Source: Gammaproteobacteria bacterium UBA5078
Lineage (GTDB): Bacteria; Pseudomonadota; Gammaproteobacteria; Pseudomonadales; Pseudohongiellaceae
Reading direction: 5' to 3'
Length of the DNA stretch: 64,000 bases
Assembly (NCBI GenBank): GCA_002416505.1
Contig: DIAM01000004.1
Span: 261,369-325,368 of the forward strand
Under the pieces are notes generated by a model. That model was not told the DNA's origin. It did not search any database and saw only the letters and a list, made by a program, of their open reading frames with translations. The position numbers and the translations under genes are program-made. Position 1 is the stretch's first letter. The number at the start of each line of letters is the position of its first letter. Positions 47,742 to 56,303 of the stretch are shown here, one piece after another.

Positions 47742-47795
47742 TGGCCCAAAATATTCACTTATCGGAGATCTTGCTGGAAAGGCAAGAAACTAGAT

Positions 47796-48812
47796 ATGAA
47801 AATTAAGTTCAAAGATTTATCGAAATCAGCACTTGTTATATTGTTCAGTTCACTGGCGCTAACGTCGACCACTGTGTTTGCACAGCAGGATTACGAGTAT
47901 GCCAAGAACACATATTTGAGCGGTCAGCATGCAGAAGTGGCTTATGAGGGCTGGGAAGAAAACGAAGACGGCACGATCACCATGACCTTTGGCTACTTCA
48001 ACCACAACTGGGAAGAAGAGCTCGATATACCAATTGGCGAAAACAACCGCTTCACTACAGGCGAGGCAGACCGGGGTCAGCCTACTCATTTCCTGCCCCG
48101 CCGTAACCGCTTCACCTTCGGGGTCATCGTGCCCGGAGATTTCGGAGATAAAGAGCTGGTTTGGGAACTCACTTCTCCGAATGGGGTGACTCGCGCAGCC
48201 TATGGCACTCTGCGTGCGGACTACAAAATAAACAACATCACCATCATGTCTGAAACCGGTTCTCTGGGTTCAGGCACGTCAGATGAAGCGACTAGGGCTA
48301 ATATCCCCCCGTCTTCAGAGTTAATCGGAGACGGGTTTAGAACCGTCAGTGTAGGTGAAACACTCACTTTCCAGACTCAATTGAGCGACGATGGTGTGCC
48401 AGAGCCCTTCGATCCGATGCGACGCGTTAGACTTCTGGGTGGCGCGGCAGCGGCCTTCACAACGCCTGAAATGGTTCGCGACATGATGATGAAGATGCCG
48501 CCACCGAAGCCAACGGTAGCCAAAAACAATGGCCTATACCTGTCTTGGAATGTCTACCGTGCGCCAGAAGGCTTAAGCAACGTTCAAGAATCCGTGCATT
48601 TCTATCCAGCGCAGGTTAAGCCATGGGAAGATACCCGACCATCGGCTAACTCTCCGTGGAGTTGGTTGTGGTTGCCACCGAAGTTGCCTGAGGATGGGAT
48701 TATAGAAGTAAGCGTCACTTTCGACGAGCCGGGCACCTATGTGCTCTGGGGACGGGCGGATGATGGCGGCCTCTTCACGGATCAGTATCTAACTGTCAAC
48801 GTAAGAGAATAA
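47796..48812 (+). CDS. Secreted protein of unknown function, partner of the copper/heme protein
   Basis: 338 residues with a signal peptide (about 1-29, ending VFAQ). Beta-rich sequence: MTFGYFNHNWEEELDIPIGE, QPTHFLPRRNRFTFGVIVPG and VSVTFDEPGTYVLWGRADDG. A Met-rich patch (about 225-236, EMVRDMMMKMPPP) could bind copper. I have seen this sequence style as a recurrent unknown secreted family but cannot name it. It follows the cytochrome/copper gene by 121 bases and ends at a strong terminator. Confidence 0.75.
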   Translation: MKIKFKDLSKSALVILFSSLALTSTTVFAQQDYEYAKNTYLSGQHAEVAYEGWEENEDGTITMTFGYFNHNWEEELDIPIGENNRFTTGEADRGQPTHFLPRRNRFTFGVIVPGDFGDKELVWELTSPNGVTRAAYGTLRADYKINNITIMSETGSLGSGTSDEATRANIPPSSELIGDGFRTVSVGETLTFQTQLSDDGVPEPFDPMRRVRLLGGAAAAFTTPEMVRDMMMKMPPPKPTVAKNNGLYLSWNVYRAPEGLSNVQESVHFYPAQVKPWEDTRPSANSPWSWLWLPPKLPEDGIIEVSVTFDEPGTYVLWGRADDGGLFTDQYLTVNVRE

Positions 48813-48837
48813 CGGCTCCTAGGAGCTGGGCTTAAAC

Positions 48838-48877
48838 AAAAAAACCAGAGCAAGGGTTCCCCTTCTCTGGTTTTTTT
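48838..48877 (+). terminator. Intrinsic terminator after the 47796 gene
   Basis: Inverted repeat CCAGAGCAAGGG against CCCCTTCTCTGG with a very short loop, followed by a run of seven T. Upstream A-run pairs with the T-run. Strong, in the + direction. Confidence 0.9.
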
Positions 48878-48927
48878 GTATCCGCAGCAACGCGTAACTA
48901 GCAACTACCCACAAGAACTACTGTGCA

Positions 48928-49070
48928 TGTTGGCGGACAATAAAGTTTTAAATTGAAACTCCCTAGAACCCGCATAATAAATGCCAACGGACAATATAGT
49001 TTTAAAATATGTTAACACATTGCGTAACTAGACAAGGAACTAACTGGACAATAGAGATTTAAAGTAAAGT
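48928..49070 (+). mobile_element. Tn7-like transposon end (left-end architecture)
   Basis: The sequence starts TGTTGGCG followed by GACAATAAAGTTTTAAATTG. This closely follows the Tn7 terminus (TGTGGGCG then GACAATAAAGTCTTAAACTG). Two more copies of the TnsB-site pattern, GGACAATAnAGnTTTAAA, follow at 48989 and 49046. All three point the same way, 54 and 57 bases apart. Tn7's left end has three such separated sites, while its right end has four closely overlapping ones, so this resembles a left end with the element running rightward. The five bases before it (GTGCA, 48923-48927) would be the target duplication. No tns genes and no opposite end were found in the window. Confidence 0.8.
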
Positions 49071-49134
49071 TTATTATTTATAATAAACAAAAGGTTACTG
49101 AGAGATCAACATTAGCTAATTTAGTCAACCAGCG

Positions 49135-49281
49135 TGTAGACTCTAATCCCCCCACTTATAACCGACCTTCTAGATAGAGGGTTACGCTGCTAGTCGTAAT
49201 CGTCTTGGAGGCACTACCCAATCGCAGTGCTGGGTCTTTCGTTGATGTATTTCCACTGCTAATTCGTGTTGACTATATATC
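49135..49281 (-). pseudogene. Transposase 3'-end remnant, copy A
   Basis: On the - strand the last codons of a DDE/integrase-core transposase can be read: W-K-Y-I-N-E-R-P-S-T-A-I-G, then RRLRLAA and a stop at 49182-49184, with one base missing after I-G. The pattern W..Y.N.RP...IGG..P is the typical C-terminus of IS3/IS481-type transposases. The IS end appears to start at TGTAG (49135). It shares this tail with copies at 63743 and 63886. Confidence 0.65.
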
Positions 49282-49287
49282 CTTAAA

Positions 49288-49689
49288 GTGTCTATGACTC
49301 TAGGGCCTTACCAACCCCACCAATTCCTTCAAGTTCTACTCGATATAGTCTGCATGAACTACGAACCAGAACCCTTAGGTACCACACGGCTCAACTCAAA
49401 TATTTGCTTTCTATACGACGCAATACCTAACCAACCATTTAAGCTGGTTTACTTATCAATAGTTAGTGAGTCCGGTGAGGGTTTTGGAAGCTTTGGGAAG
49501 AGAGCTATAGAACCCTATGCCAGAACTCTTGGCCATCACCTAAATCGCGCACAGTCGCTGTTCGTCGTTTGCTCAACTGGAGAAGAACGTTACCTGATAA
49601 GCCAGGTAACAGAAACAAATGAAACATTGCACTGTGTGCTAACAGTTGAAGAGTTCTTATCCAACTCAGTCTCTGTAATTTCTGACTAG
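49288..49689 (+). CDS. Hypothetical protein in the transposon left end
   Basis: 133 residues from GTG 49288 (ATG two codons later). No signal peptide, no helix and no motif I recognise; the sequence includes LGTTRLNSNICFLYDAIPNQ and LTVEEFLSNSVSVISD. It is AT-rich like its surroundings. Translation is plausible but unsupported by a good Shine-Dalgarno sequence. Confidence 0.45.
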   Translation: MSMTLGPYQPHQFLQVLLDIVCMNYEPEPLGTTRLNSNICFLYDAIPNQPFKLVYLSIVSESGEGFGSFGKRAIEPYARTLGHHLNRAQSLFVVCSTGEERYLISQVTETNETLHCVLTVEEFLSNSVSVISD

Positions 49690-50230
49690 CCAAGTTTAGA
49701 TAATAGGGAAAATTGCTGCGCGGGGTTTTGTTTGGAGAACGCGTTAAGTAGCAGATTGAGGATTTCACTTTGGGCGTACTTTCTAATCTAAATTAGCCGT
49801 TTCCTATAAAAGACTCAATCAATATTACGAGAAATTTTTACTTATGAGCACCCTGTTTTTAAGGGAGGATTACCCGTTGCGAGATTTTGCACTATACAGC
49901 ACAACAATACACAACCAACCCCGCAAAAGTCCCGCAGAGTTTTATTCAAATTAAACACCTATTAGGTAGCGCACCCTCCCAACAGGTCGATGTAACTGTG
50001 TCTTCTTAATTAGCAGGCCCTGACTTTTTACTATACCCATAACAACGGTTAAATCGTTGGCGAGTCTATGTGGTGATCTTCAATCATTTGCACTGGGTCA
50101 GCGCACACGGAAAATACCACCTCAAATGGCTTCCGGCTTCATTAGACCAATACATGACGTGTATATGGCGTAAAGGGGACGGACGAATTTAGCGAGATAA
50201 ACTCCTCCACCCCCTTTAAACGTTACGTCA
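49690..50230. other. Non-coding stretch with possible decayed coding remnant
   Basis: No intact gene. On the - strand from about 50130 to 49951 a frame reads short conserved-looking stretches broken by stops, e.g. RSPHRLANDLTVVMGIVKSQ, ending LIGV and a stop at 49951. It may be the tail of a lost mobile gene; I cannot name it. An inverted repeat of AAAGGGG and CCCCTTT (50172-50178, 50211-50217) lies just after the TonB receptor stop and could be a weak terminator for it. Confidence 0.4.
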
Positions 50231-52390
50231 TCAAAAATCGACGGTAAGCCCGACCTTGACAGTGCGCCCCAGCCCCATGGTGTTGTAACCATTGTAGGTA
50301 AATGCCTGGGCACGCGCGGGAAAGTAGGCTTCGTTGAACAGATTTTCAACACCCAGCGACACCTGCCAGTTATCCCGGCGGTAGCTACCGCTGGCATTGA
50401 CCACATCGTAGCTCTCCACCGGCGCTTCGGCGCCCGAGTAACGGCCGGTGATCGGATCAATCGGGTCAAAGCGGTCACGGTTCATCACCTTCAGCCACTG
50501 CACACTGGCAACCAGACCATTGCCCAGCCGGTAATCCGCCCATGCCGTGAACTTCGGTGGCGCTATTTTGCGCGCATCCAGATAAATGCCGGTATCCGGA
50601 TCCCGTCCTTCAACATAGCTGTAGGTCGTGCCCAGCTCCAGGTGCTCGCTGGCCTGGAGACCCAACGCCACTTCCCAGCCTTCGATTTTCTGCGGCGCAC
50701 GCACCGGCACATACAGACCGCTGCCTGGAGGGCTCTCCACCGTCGCTGTGCCCAACTCGGATTCACTCTCATAGACGGCTAGCTCATAGTTGAACACACC
50801 GTAGCGGCCCGACACACCGATTTCGTAATGGTCAATTACTGAGGCTTCGGTCTGCACCTGATCCAAGTTGGGCACCGAGGCGGCGCGCAGCAACAGGCCC
50901 AGATCTGACACATCAAAACCCTGCGAATAACTGATGAACGGGCTGAACGCATCGCTGACGTTGTAACGCACGCCTACATTGTAGGTCGTGTCACTGTAAG
51001 ACAGCTTGCCCCCGGCTATCGGGTTGCCACCCCGGCAGACATTGTCGGTACCGCACATGCGCAGCGTCGTGTAATCAGGCACATCAATATCCACCTGTTC
51101 ATCACGCAGCCCCGCTTTGAACACCCAGTCACCGGCCACCCATTTGGACTGCAAGTACAGCGCCTCATTGCTCATGTCCATTTCCGGCACCCAGATACGT
51201 CCATCGGCCAGTGGTTGCGAAGTGACATCATTGAGCAAGTCTGCCCCGTAGATAAACGTGGCCTCAATGCCGTCAAAATCGAACACACTTTCCAAGTTCA
51301 CTCGGACACCGTACTTTTCTGACAGTATCACCGAATTGCCGCCACTAAGGCCGGCCGTCGCATCGGCGAAAAACGATGAATAGAAAAAGACGTTTTGAAT
51401 CTCCTGGGTATACGCATCCACCGTCAGGCTGGTGTTGGCCAGTAGCTGGGCATCGCGATACTGCAACACGACATTTGTGTTGCCATCCACGCCCTGAGCC
51501 TCACCCAGAATCGTCTGCCCGGCAGTCGGTTTCACCGCATAGGTCTTGGTACCATCATTGATACTGCTGGTAACATCAATCAGCCGCTCAACCTGCTCAG
51601 AATCATAGTAGTTGGCGGTCAAACTCAGCGACTTGTCTACATCAATCTGAAAGCCGAGCTTGCCAAACAGGCTCTGCGCCCGAACCCCGGACAGGCCGTA
51701 CAGCGCCTGACCAATGATGTCGCCATCGGCATCGCGCTGCAAGCCATTGTCATCACGGGTGGCATTGAATACGTAATTGAAGCGATCGAGGGTGCCGTCC
51801 ACCGTGACGCTGCTGCGCGAACCAGCAGTGTCGTCAGATTCGACCTGGTTGAGGCTGACTTGCTGGTTCAGTTCGACATTAAACGACTGTTCACCCGCCT
51901 CTCGCGTAATGTAGTTGATGATACCGCCGGCGGCACCATTACCATAGATTGACGTGGCACCCTTGACCACTTCAATGCGCTGCAGAGCTGCCGGATCAAT
52001 GGTGCGCACATCCAGCGCGCCATTGCGCAGCGGTGTTGACTGCGGCACACCGTCAATCATCACCAACGTGCTGCGCCCGCGCAGAGTCTGGCCAAAATTG
52101 CTGGTGCTGTTGGTGGCCGGCGCCATGCCAGATACCCGAAAGCTCAGGATGTTCTGCAATTCTGCCGTCAACTTCAGGTCCTGCTGCAGCGCGTCGCTAT
52201 CAATCACCGTCACTGATGCCGTGACCTCATCTAGCCGCTCCGGGCTGCGGCTGCCGGTGACAATCAACTCCTCAATCTGTCCGTCCTGCTCGGGCGGAGA
52301 TTGCCCGACAGTCTGGGCCAATGCCGCGTTGCCCGGTAACACGACAGTGCCAAAACTAGCAATCGCGCTGACCAATAACAATTTTTTCAT
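50231..52390 (-). CDS. TonB-dependent siderophore-type receptor
   Basis: 719 residues from ATG 52390, with AAAGGTGG upstream; a GTG three codons earlier is less well placed. A signal peptide (about 1-25) is followed by a TonB-box-like EELIVTGSR, a plug domain (VMIDGVPQSTPLRNGALDVR; VVKGATSIYGNGAAGGIINY) and a 22-strand barrel ending in aromatic VGLTVDF. Sequence near the end (NEAYFPARAQAFTYNGYNTM) resembles hydroxamate/aerobactin-type receptors. It imports an iron-siderophore across the outer membrane. Strong G/C-ending codon use unlike the flanking AT-rich genes suggests separate acquisition. It shares a probable Fur-controlled divergent promoter with the PepSY gene. Confidence 0.92.
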   Translation of the reverse strand: MKKLLLVSAIASFGTVVLPGNAALAQTVGQSPPEQDGQIEELIVTGSRSPERLDEVTASVTVIDSDALQQDLKLTAELQNILSFRVSGMAPATNSTSNFGQTLRGRSTLVMIDGVPQSTPLRNGALDVRTIDPAALQRIEVVKGATSIYGNGAAGGIINYITREAGEQSFNVELNQQVSLNQVESDDTAGSRSSVTVDGTLDRFNYVFNATRDDNGLQRDADGDIIGQALYGLSGVRAQSLFGKLGFQIDVDKSLSLTANYYDSEQVERLIDVTSSINDGTKTYAVKPTAGQTILGEAQGVDGNTNVVLQYRDAQLLANTSLTVDAYTQEIQNVFFYSSFFADATAGLSGGNSVILSEKYGVRVNLESVFDFDGIEATFIYGADLLNDVTSQPLADGRIWVPEMDMSNEALYLQSKWVAGDWVFKAGLRDEQVDIDVPDYTTLRMCGTDNVCRGGNPIAGGKLSYSDTTYNVGVRYNVSDAFSPFISYSQGFDVSDLGLLLRAASVPNLDQVQTEASVIDHYEIGVSGRYGVFNYELAVYESESELGTATVESPPGSGLYVPVRAPQKIEGWEVALGLQASEHLELGTTYSYVEGRDPDTGIYLDARKIAPPKFTAWADYRLGNGLVASVQWLKVMNRDRFDPIDPITGRYSGAEAPVESYDVVNASGSYRRDNWQVSLGVENLFNEAYFPARAQAFTYNGYNTMGLGRTVKVGLTVDF

Positions 52391-52455
52391 GCTAACCACC
52401 TTTCCAAACAGGAATCATTCTTAAGTGGCGAGCATTCTAATGGGAGAAATTAGTG

Positions 52456-52480
52456 TAATGCAAACGATTCTCATTTATAA
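52456..52480. promoter_or_regulatory. Probable Fur box in the divergent iron-uptake promoter
   Basis: The AT-rich stretch AATGCAAACGATTCTCATTT resembles the Fur consensus GATAATGATAATCATTATC, with the core GATTCTCATTT best matched. It lies between the divergent TonB receptor and PepSY genes, 66 bases from one start and 44 from the other, and would let iron repress both. Confidence 0.65.
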
Positions 52481-52523
52481 TCGCATTCTATCTTGCTGAG
52501 ACATATGGGTCTGACCAAAAGCC

Positions 52524-53717
52524 ATGCCACTGCTTCGAAAACTCCACCTGTATTCCGGATTGATTCTGTCACTGGCGCTGGTGCTGCTCGCGCTCTCCGG
52601 CGTCGCACTGCTGTACAAAAACGAATACTGGGCCCTGCGCTACCAGCAGATTGACGAGCAGGATGTGGTGCCCGAAGCTGCCAATTTGGCCACAGCCATC
52701 GAACGAGCCTACCAGCACTACGGTGCACGTTTGGGCAGCCTGAAAATGCCCGAACCTGACCTGGCCGCTTACCATGTCTATCTGCCGGATCACGAAGAAG
52801 CACTACTGGACATCAACAATCACGGCATCATTGACGAATGGCAGCCCAGCCAGCGACTGATGGGACTACTATTCGATATCCATGCTCATCTGATGGCCGG
52901 CGATCGCGGCGAAATTGTCGTCGGTATCATCGGTCTGATTGCCGGACTCATGGCCATCTCCGGCCTTATTCTGTGGTGGCCCACACGAAAAACTTTCAGC
53001 TGGAAGCGCCTGTGGCCCAAGGATCTGAGCCGTCGCAGCCTGCTGTCCTGGCACCGCGATGCCGGCATGGTGCTCAGCCCCTTGTTGCTACTATTCATGC
53101 TCAGCGGCAGCGCCATGGTCTTTTACACCAGCGTGCAAAAAGGCTTGAACGCGCTGTTTGGCGATCCGGTGCCTCAGATTGTGCTGCCGTCAGGAACCGC
53201 AGTCGACGTCGAGTCGCTGCTGTTGCCGTTATCTACCGGCGCCTCGGCCCAAACTGCTGAACGCACACTCCGGTTTTCTACGGCCGCCCTGCCACTGCCT
53301 GACGCAGATACCCTGGCACGAGTGCAGCAGGCTCTGCATGGTGCACGGCTGACCTTCTACTACGCCGACGCCCTGCCGCAAGGATTCCATCGCTTCCGCC
53401 TGAAGCGCGACTGCGAGCTGCACCCCAACGGCCTGAGTTTTGTCTACACCGATGCCCACAATGGCGATATTGTTCATGTCAAGGACGCCTGCGCCATGCC
53501 CACCGGTGAGCGCATCACCAATATGATCTACCCGCTGCACGCTGCCAAAACGGGCGGTGAACTCTACCGGGTGCTGGCGTTGATGACTGCGCTGGTGCTC
53601 GCCGGCCTATCAGTGACAGGGGTGGTGACCTATGTGCAACAATTGCGTCGTCAGCGTCAGCGCCAGATCATGCTGGAACAGAAGTCCCTGGCCGAATCGA
53701 TTGGCGATCGGAGATAG
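52524..53717 (+). CDS. PepSY-associated transmembrane protein, iron-uptake associated (PiuB-like)
   Basis: 397 residues with four hydrophobic helices (about 5-30, 130-152, 185-207, 350-372). Helix-flanking histidines (LLRKLHLYSGLILSLALVLL; FDIHAHLMAGDRGEIVVGI; LSWHRDAGMVLSPLLLLFML) match PepSY_TM proteins, which are thought to act in reductive iron release or transport. Divergent partner of the siderophore receptor with the same GC-rich codon style. Confidence 0.86.
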   Translation: MPLLRKLHLYSGLILSLALVLLALSGVALLYKNEYWALRYQQIDEQDVVPEAANLATAIERAYQHYGARLGSLKMPEPDLAAYHVYLPDHEEALLDINNHGIIDEWQPSQRLMGLLFDIHAHLMAGDRGEIVVGIIGLIAGLMAISGLILWWPTRKTFSWKRLWPKDLSRRSLLSWHRDAGMVLSPLLLLFMLSGSAMVFYTSVQKGLNALFGDPVPQIVLPSGTAVDVESLLLPLSTGASAQTAERTLRFSTAALPLPDADTLARVQQALHGARLTFYYADALPQGFHRFRLKRDCELHPNGLSFVYTDAHNGDIVHVKDACAMPTGERITNMIYPLHAAKTGGELYRVLALMTALVLAGLSVTGVVTYVQQLRRQRQRQIMLEQKSLAESIGDRR

Positions 53718-54009
53718 ATAAAGAGTCGGAGATGATCTACGTCAAACATTTAGTGCAAATTAAGAGCAGTGGACTTACCGAAAGAGAAGCGAGAGGTGGT
53801 TCTGGGTCATCGTAACGGCAGTATCCCATTGTCACCTCAGAACCTCCCGAACTGACTCTGACTGTAATACATGTTAACCCAGTCACTGTGTTTCGCTTTT
53901 TGCGGCTGAACGCGAGGTAAGTTCGATGAATTATATAAACAGCGAGAGCGAATAGCGGGAATGAAATATCCATTCCCACTTATTTCAGCGTCCCAGAAAG
54001 GTTGTAAAA
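53718..54009. other. Intergenic gap between PepSY gene and PQQ dehydrogenase
   Basis: No gene supported. An 80-codon - strand frame (53979-53737) exists but shows no motif or ribosome site and looks non-coding. The base composition drops here from GC-rich to AT-rich. Confidence 0.6.
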
Positions 54010-56202
54010 TTAAGGCAAAGTCAGCGCTACTAGATGGGCAGAGGTGCCAGGAGCGCTGACGCTCATCACTAGATATTGCTTACCTTCAAACATATAGGTA
54101 ATTGGCAGGCCAGTCACGGCACCAGGCATCTCAAGCTTAGCGACTATCTGACCTGTGGCCTTATCGTGTGCCCAAAGCACAGCATCTCCGCCCACGCCCT
54201 CGCCATCAAACAGCAACGACTTGGTCAGAAGTAAACCGGAACGAGTTGGTTTTCCGGTACGCGGGATATCGACGCCTTTGAGCAGTGGGTGATTGGTAAT
54301 GGACGCGGGTGTGTCACCATTTGGGATCATCCAGACGTGATCCGCTGTATCCATATTAATTGCAGTTATACGACCATATGGTGGTTTGACTAAGGGGATC
54401 CCTTCAACGGATGGGGTACGACTGCCACCGTGAATGTAACGTGCGCTGGAGACTTTCTCGTCATGAACCAGTGACAGAACGCTTGTGGCAGTTCTGGAGG
54501 GCACATAAATCAGACCGGTCTCGGGATCATAGGCAGCCCCCTCCCAATTGGAACCACCAGTAGAGGAGGGTAGGTGCAATGTACCCTGCGTTCCGTCCGG
54601 GCCTTCAAACAAGGAAGGTGGTGTGAACACAGACGTACTGAAACGGAATTTTGATGCAGCCTCTTTGGCCATAGCAAGAATCTGTGGCGTAAAATCAACT
54701 AGATCGTCTTCTTGGAAGCCTTGCCGATCATATGGCGCAGGCATAGTCGGATACGGTTGGGTTAATGCTGTCCATTCACCCGGTACATCAGAGCTTGGCA
54801 CTTCACGCTCTTCAATCGGAAATAAAGGTTCTCCAGTCGCACGATTGAAAGTGAACAGATGTGACTGCTTCAAAGTCTGAATTACCGCGGGTGTGCCATC
54901 AGGTAGATCAATAACTAACGGAGCGGCAGGCGTGTCCCAGTCCCACAAATCGTGGTGAGTTGTTTGGAAATGCCAGACTTTCTTACCGGTTTTATAGTCC
55001 AGCGCTACCGTCGAGCTCGAAAACAGATTATTGCCTGGGCGAGCCCCGCCGTAGCGATCTCCGGTCGCGGATTCAACTGGCAGATAGACTAGACCAAGTT
55101 CTTCGTCAGCTGACATGGTCGACCACACACCAGCATTGCCAGTAATATCGGCGCCTGAAAGCCAAGTTTCTGAGCCTTCTTCGCCTGACTCTGGAATTGT
55201 TTTAAATGTCCAAAGCAGATCGCCTGTGGTGGCATCAAATCCCCTAATGTCACCTTTCACATTGCTTGAAGATACAGGTCGCATACCCACACTGTGGGCG
55301 GCACCAGCAATGACCACGCCATCGACAGCTAACGGCATGAATGACATGCCTATGTCGAGATCCTTTCGGTCAGCGGCGCGTCGCAGGCCCTTCTGTAGAT
55401 CAACCTTGCCAAAATCACCAAAGGATTCAATTTCACGGCCAGTCGTTGCATCCAAAGCGATAAGAAAATAACCTGGCGTAATGAGGTAAATAGTCTCCTG
55501 CCCATTGTTATCGTAATAGGTTAGGCCTTTCCCCGAACCTTTTCGCGGCGCATCATCGAATCGCTGTCCCTCATCAGGGCGCCACATCCATTCGATTTGG
55601 CCGCTCGCTGCATTTAATGCCACCACATTGCGGGTCGCTCCAGCAGTAAAAAACACGCGACCATTTATCATTAAGGGGGTTGTAACACTTATTGACTCGG
55701 GTGCTGGACCATATGGACCCATATCAAACTCCCAAGCGATTTTAAGATCATTCACGTTATCGGCATTGATTTGATCCAGTGGAGCATATCGTGTTCCGTG
55801 AAGATCGCCATTGTAACTCGTCCACTCGAACGCCTCTTGAGCAAAAATTGCTTCGTCTTCTGGAACGATAGGCAATGAGGTCAATGCTTCGACACTGATC
55901 GCGCCATTGGCGATAGGAACGTTGCCGGACTTCAGAACAAAGGAAGTTACATCCAAATATTCATCATTGGTCAGAGACCCGGGAGTCTCAGCAGGCATTG
56001 TAGTGCGAATCAAATTGTAGAGGTCCCCGCCAGTACGAGTAAGCCAACGGGCACGTAAACGCGCATCAAATTCGACCGGGACGTGACAACGTGCACATTC
56101 AGCTTGAAATACGGCTTCACCACGCTCGACGCTGGCATCTTGCGCGCTGGCAGTTGATATGCTCAAAAGGGTGGTTAAGACAAGCGCTATATACCTGTTC
56201 AT
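54010..56202 (-). CDS. PQQ-dependent dehydrogenase with N-terminal cytochrome c
   Basis: 730 residues from ATG 56202, preceded by AAGGA. A signal peptide (about 1-21) is followed by a cytochrome c domain with CARCH at 36-40, then an eight-bladed PQQ propeller (SYNGDLHGTRYAPLDQINAD; THHDLWDWDTPAAPLVIDLP). I find no cysteine outside the heme motif, so the vicinal disulfide of methanol/ethanol dehydrogenases is absent, and the HHDLWDWD region points to the glucose/quinate-type class. It oxidises an alcohol or sugar in the periplasm and passes electrons to the fused heme. No PQQ synthesis genes are in view. Confidence 0.88.
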   Translation of the reverse strand: MNRYIALVLTTLLSISTASAQDASVERGEAVFQAECARCHVPVEFDARLRARWLTRTGGDLYNLIRTTMPAETPGSLTNDEYLDVTSFVLKSGNVPIANGAISVEALTSLPIVPEDEAIFAQEAFEWTSYNGDLHGTRYAPLDQINADNVNDLKIAWEFDMGPYGPAPESISVTTPLMINGRVFFTAGATRNVVALNAASGQIEWMWRPDEGQRFDDAPRKGSGKGLTYYDNNGQETIYLITPGYFLIALDATTGREIESFGDFGKVDLQKGLRRAADRKDLDIGMSFMPLAVDGVVIAGAAHSVGMRPVSSSNVKGDIRGFDATTGDLLWTFKTIPESGEEGSETWLSGADITGNAGVWSTMSADEELGLVYLPVESATGDRYGGARPGNNLFSSSTVALDYKTGKKVWHFQTTHHDLWDWDTPAAPLVIDLPDGTPAVIQTLKQSHLFTFNRATGEPLFPIEEREVPSSDVPGEWTALTQPYPTMPAPYDRQGFQEDDLVDFTPQILAMAKEAASKFRFSTSVFTPPSLFEGPDGTQGTLHLPSSTGGSNWEGAAYDPETGLIYVPSRTATSVLSLVHDEKVSSARYIHGGSRTPSVEGIPLVKPPYGRITAINMDTADHVWMIPNGDTPASITNHPLLKGVDIPRTGKPTRSGLLLTKSLLFDGEGVGGDAVLWAHDKATGQIVAKLEMPGAVTGLPITYMFEGKQYLVMSVSAPGTSAHLVALTLP

Positions 56203-56303
56203 ACAAATTTTCCTTACCAATTATTTCTTGAAAATTACAACTTGGCACTTGCGCGTACTGTGCTGTATTCATCGCCTCACTATATTAATGTCTATGTTCC
56301 CCG

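Noticed and set aside
48935..49063. Three 18-bp repeats considered as iterons or a CRISPR remnant
   Set aside because: Match the Tn7 TnsB-site pattern and sit next to a Tn7-type terminal 8-mer; no replication gene adjacent.
53737..53979. 80-codon - strand frame after the PepSY gene
   Set aside because: No motif, no ribosome site, and composition of non-coding DNA.
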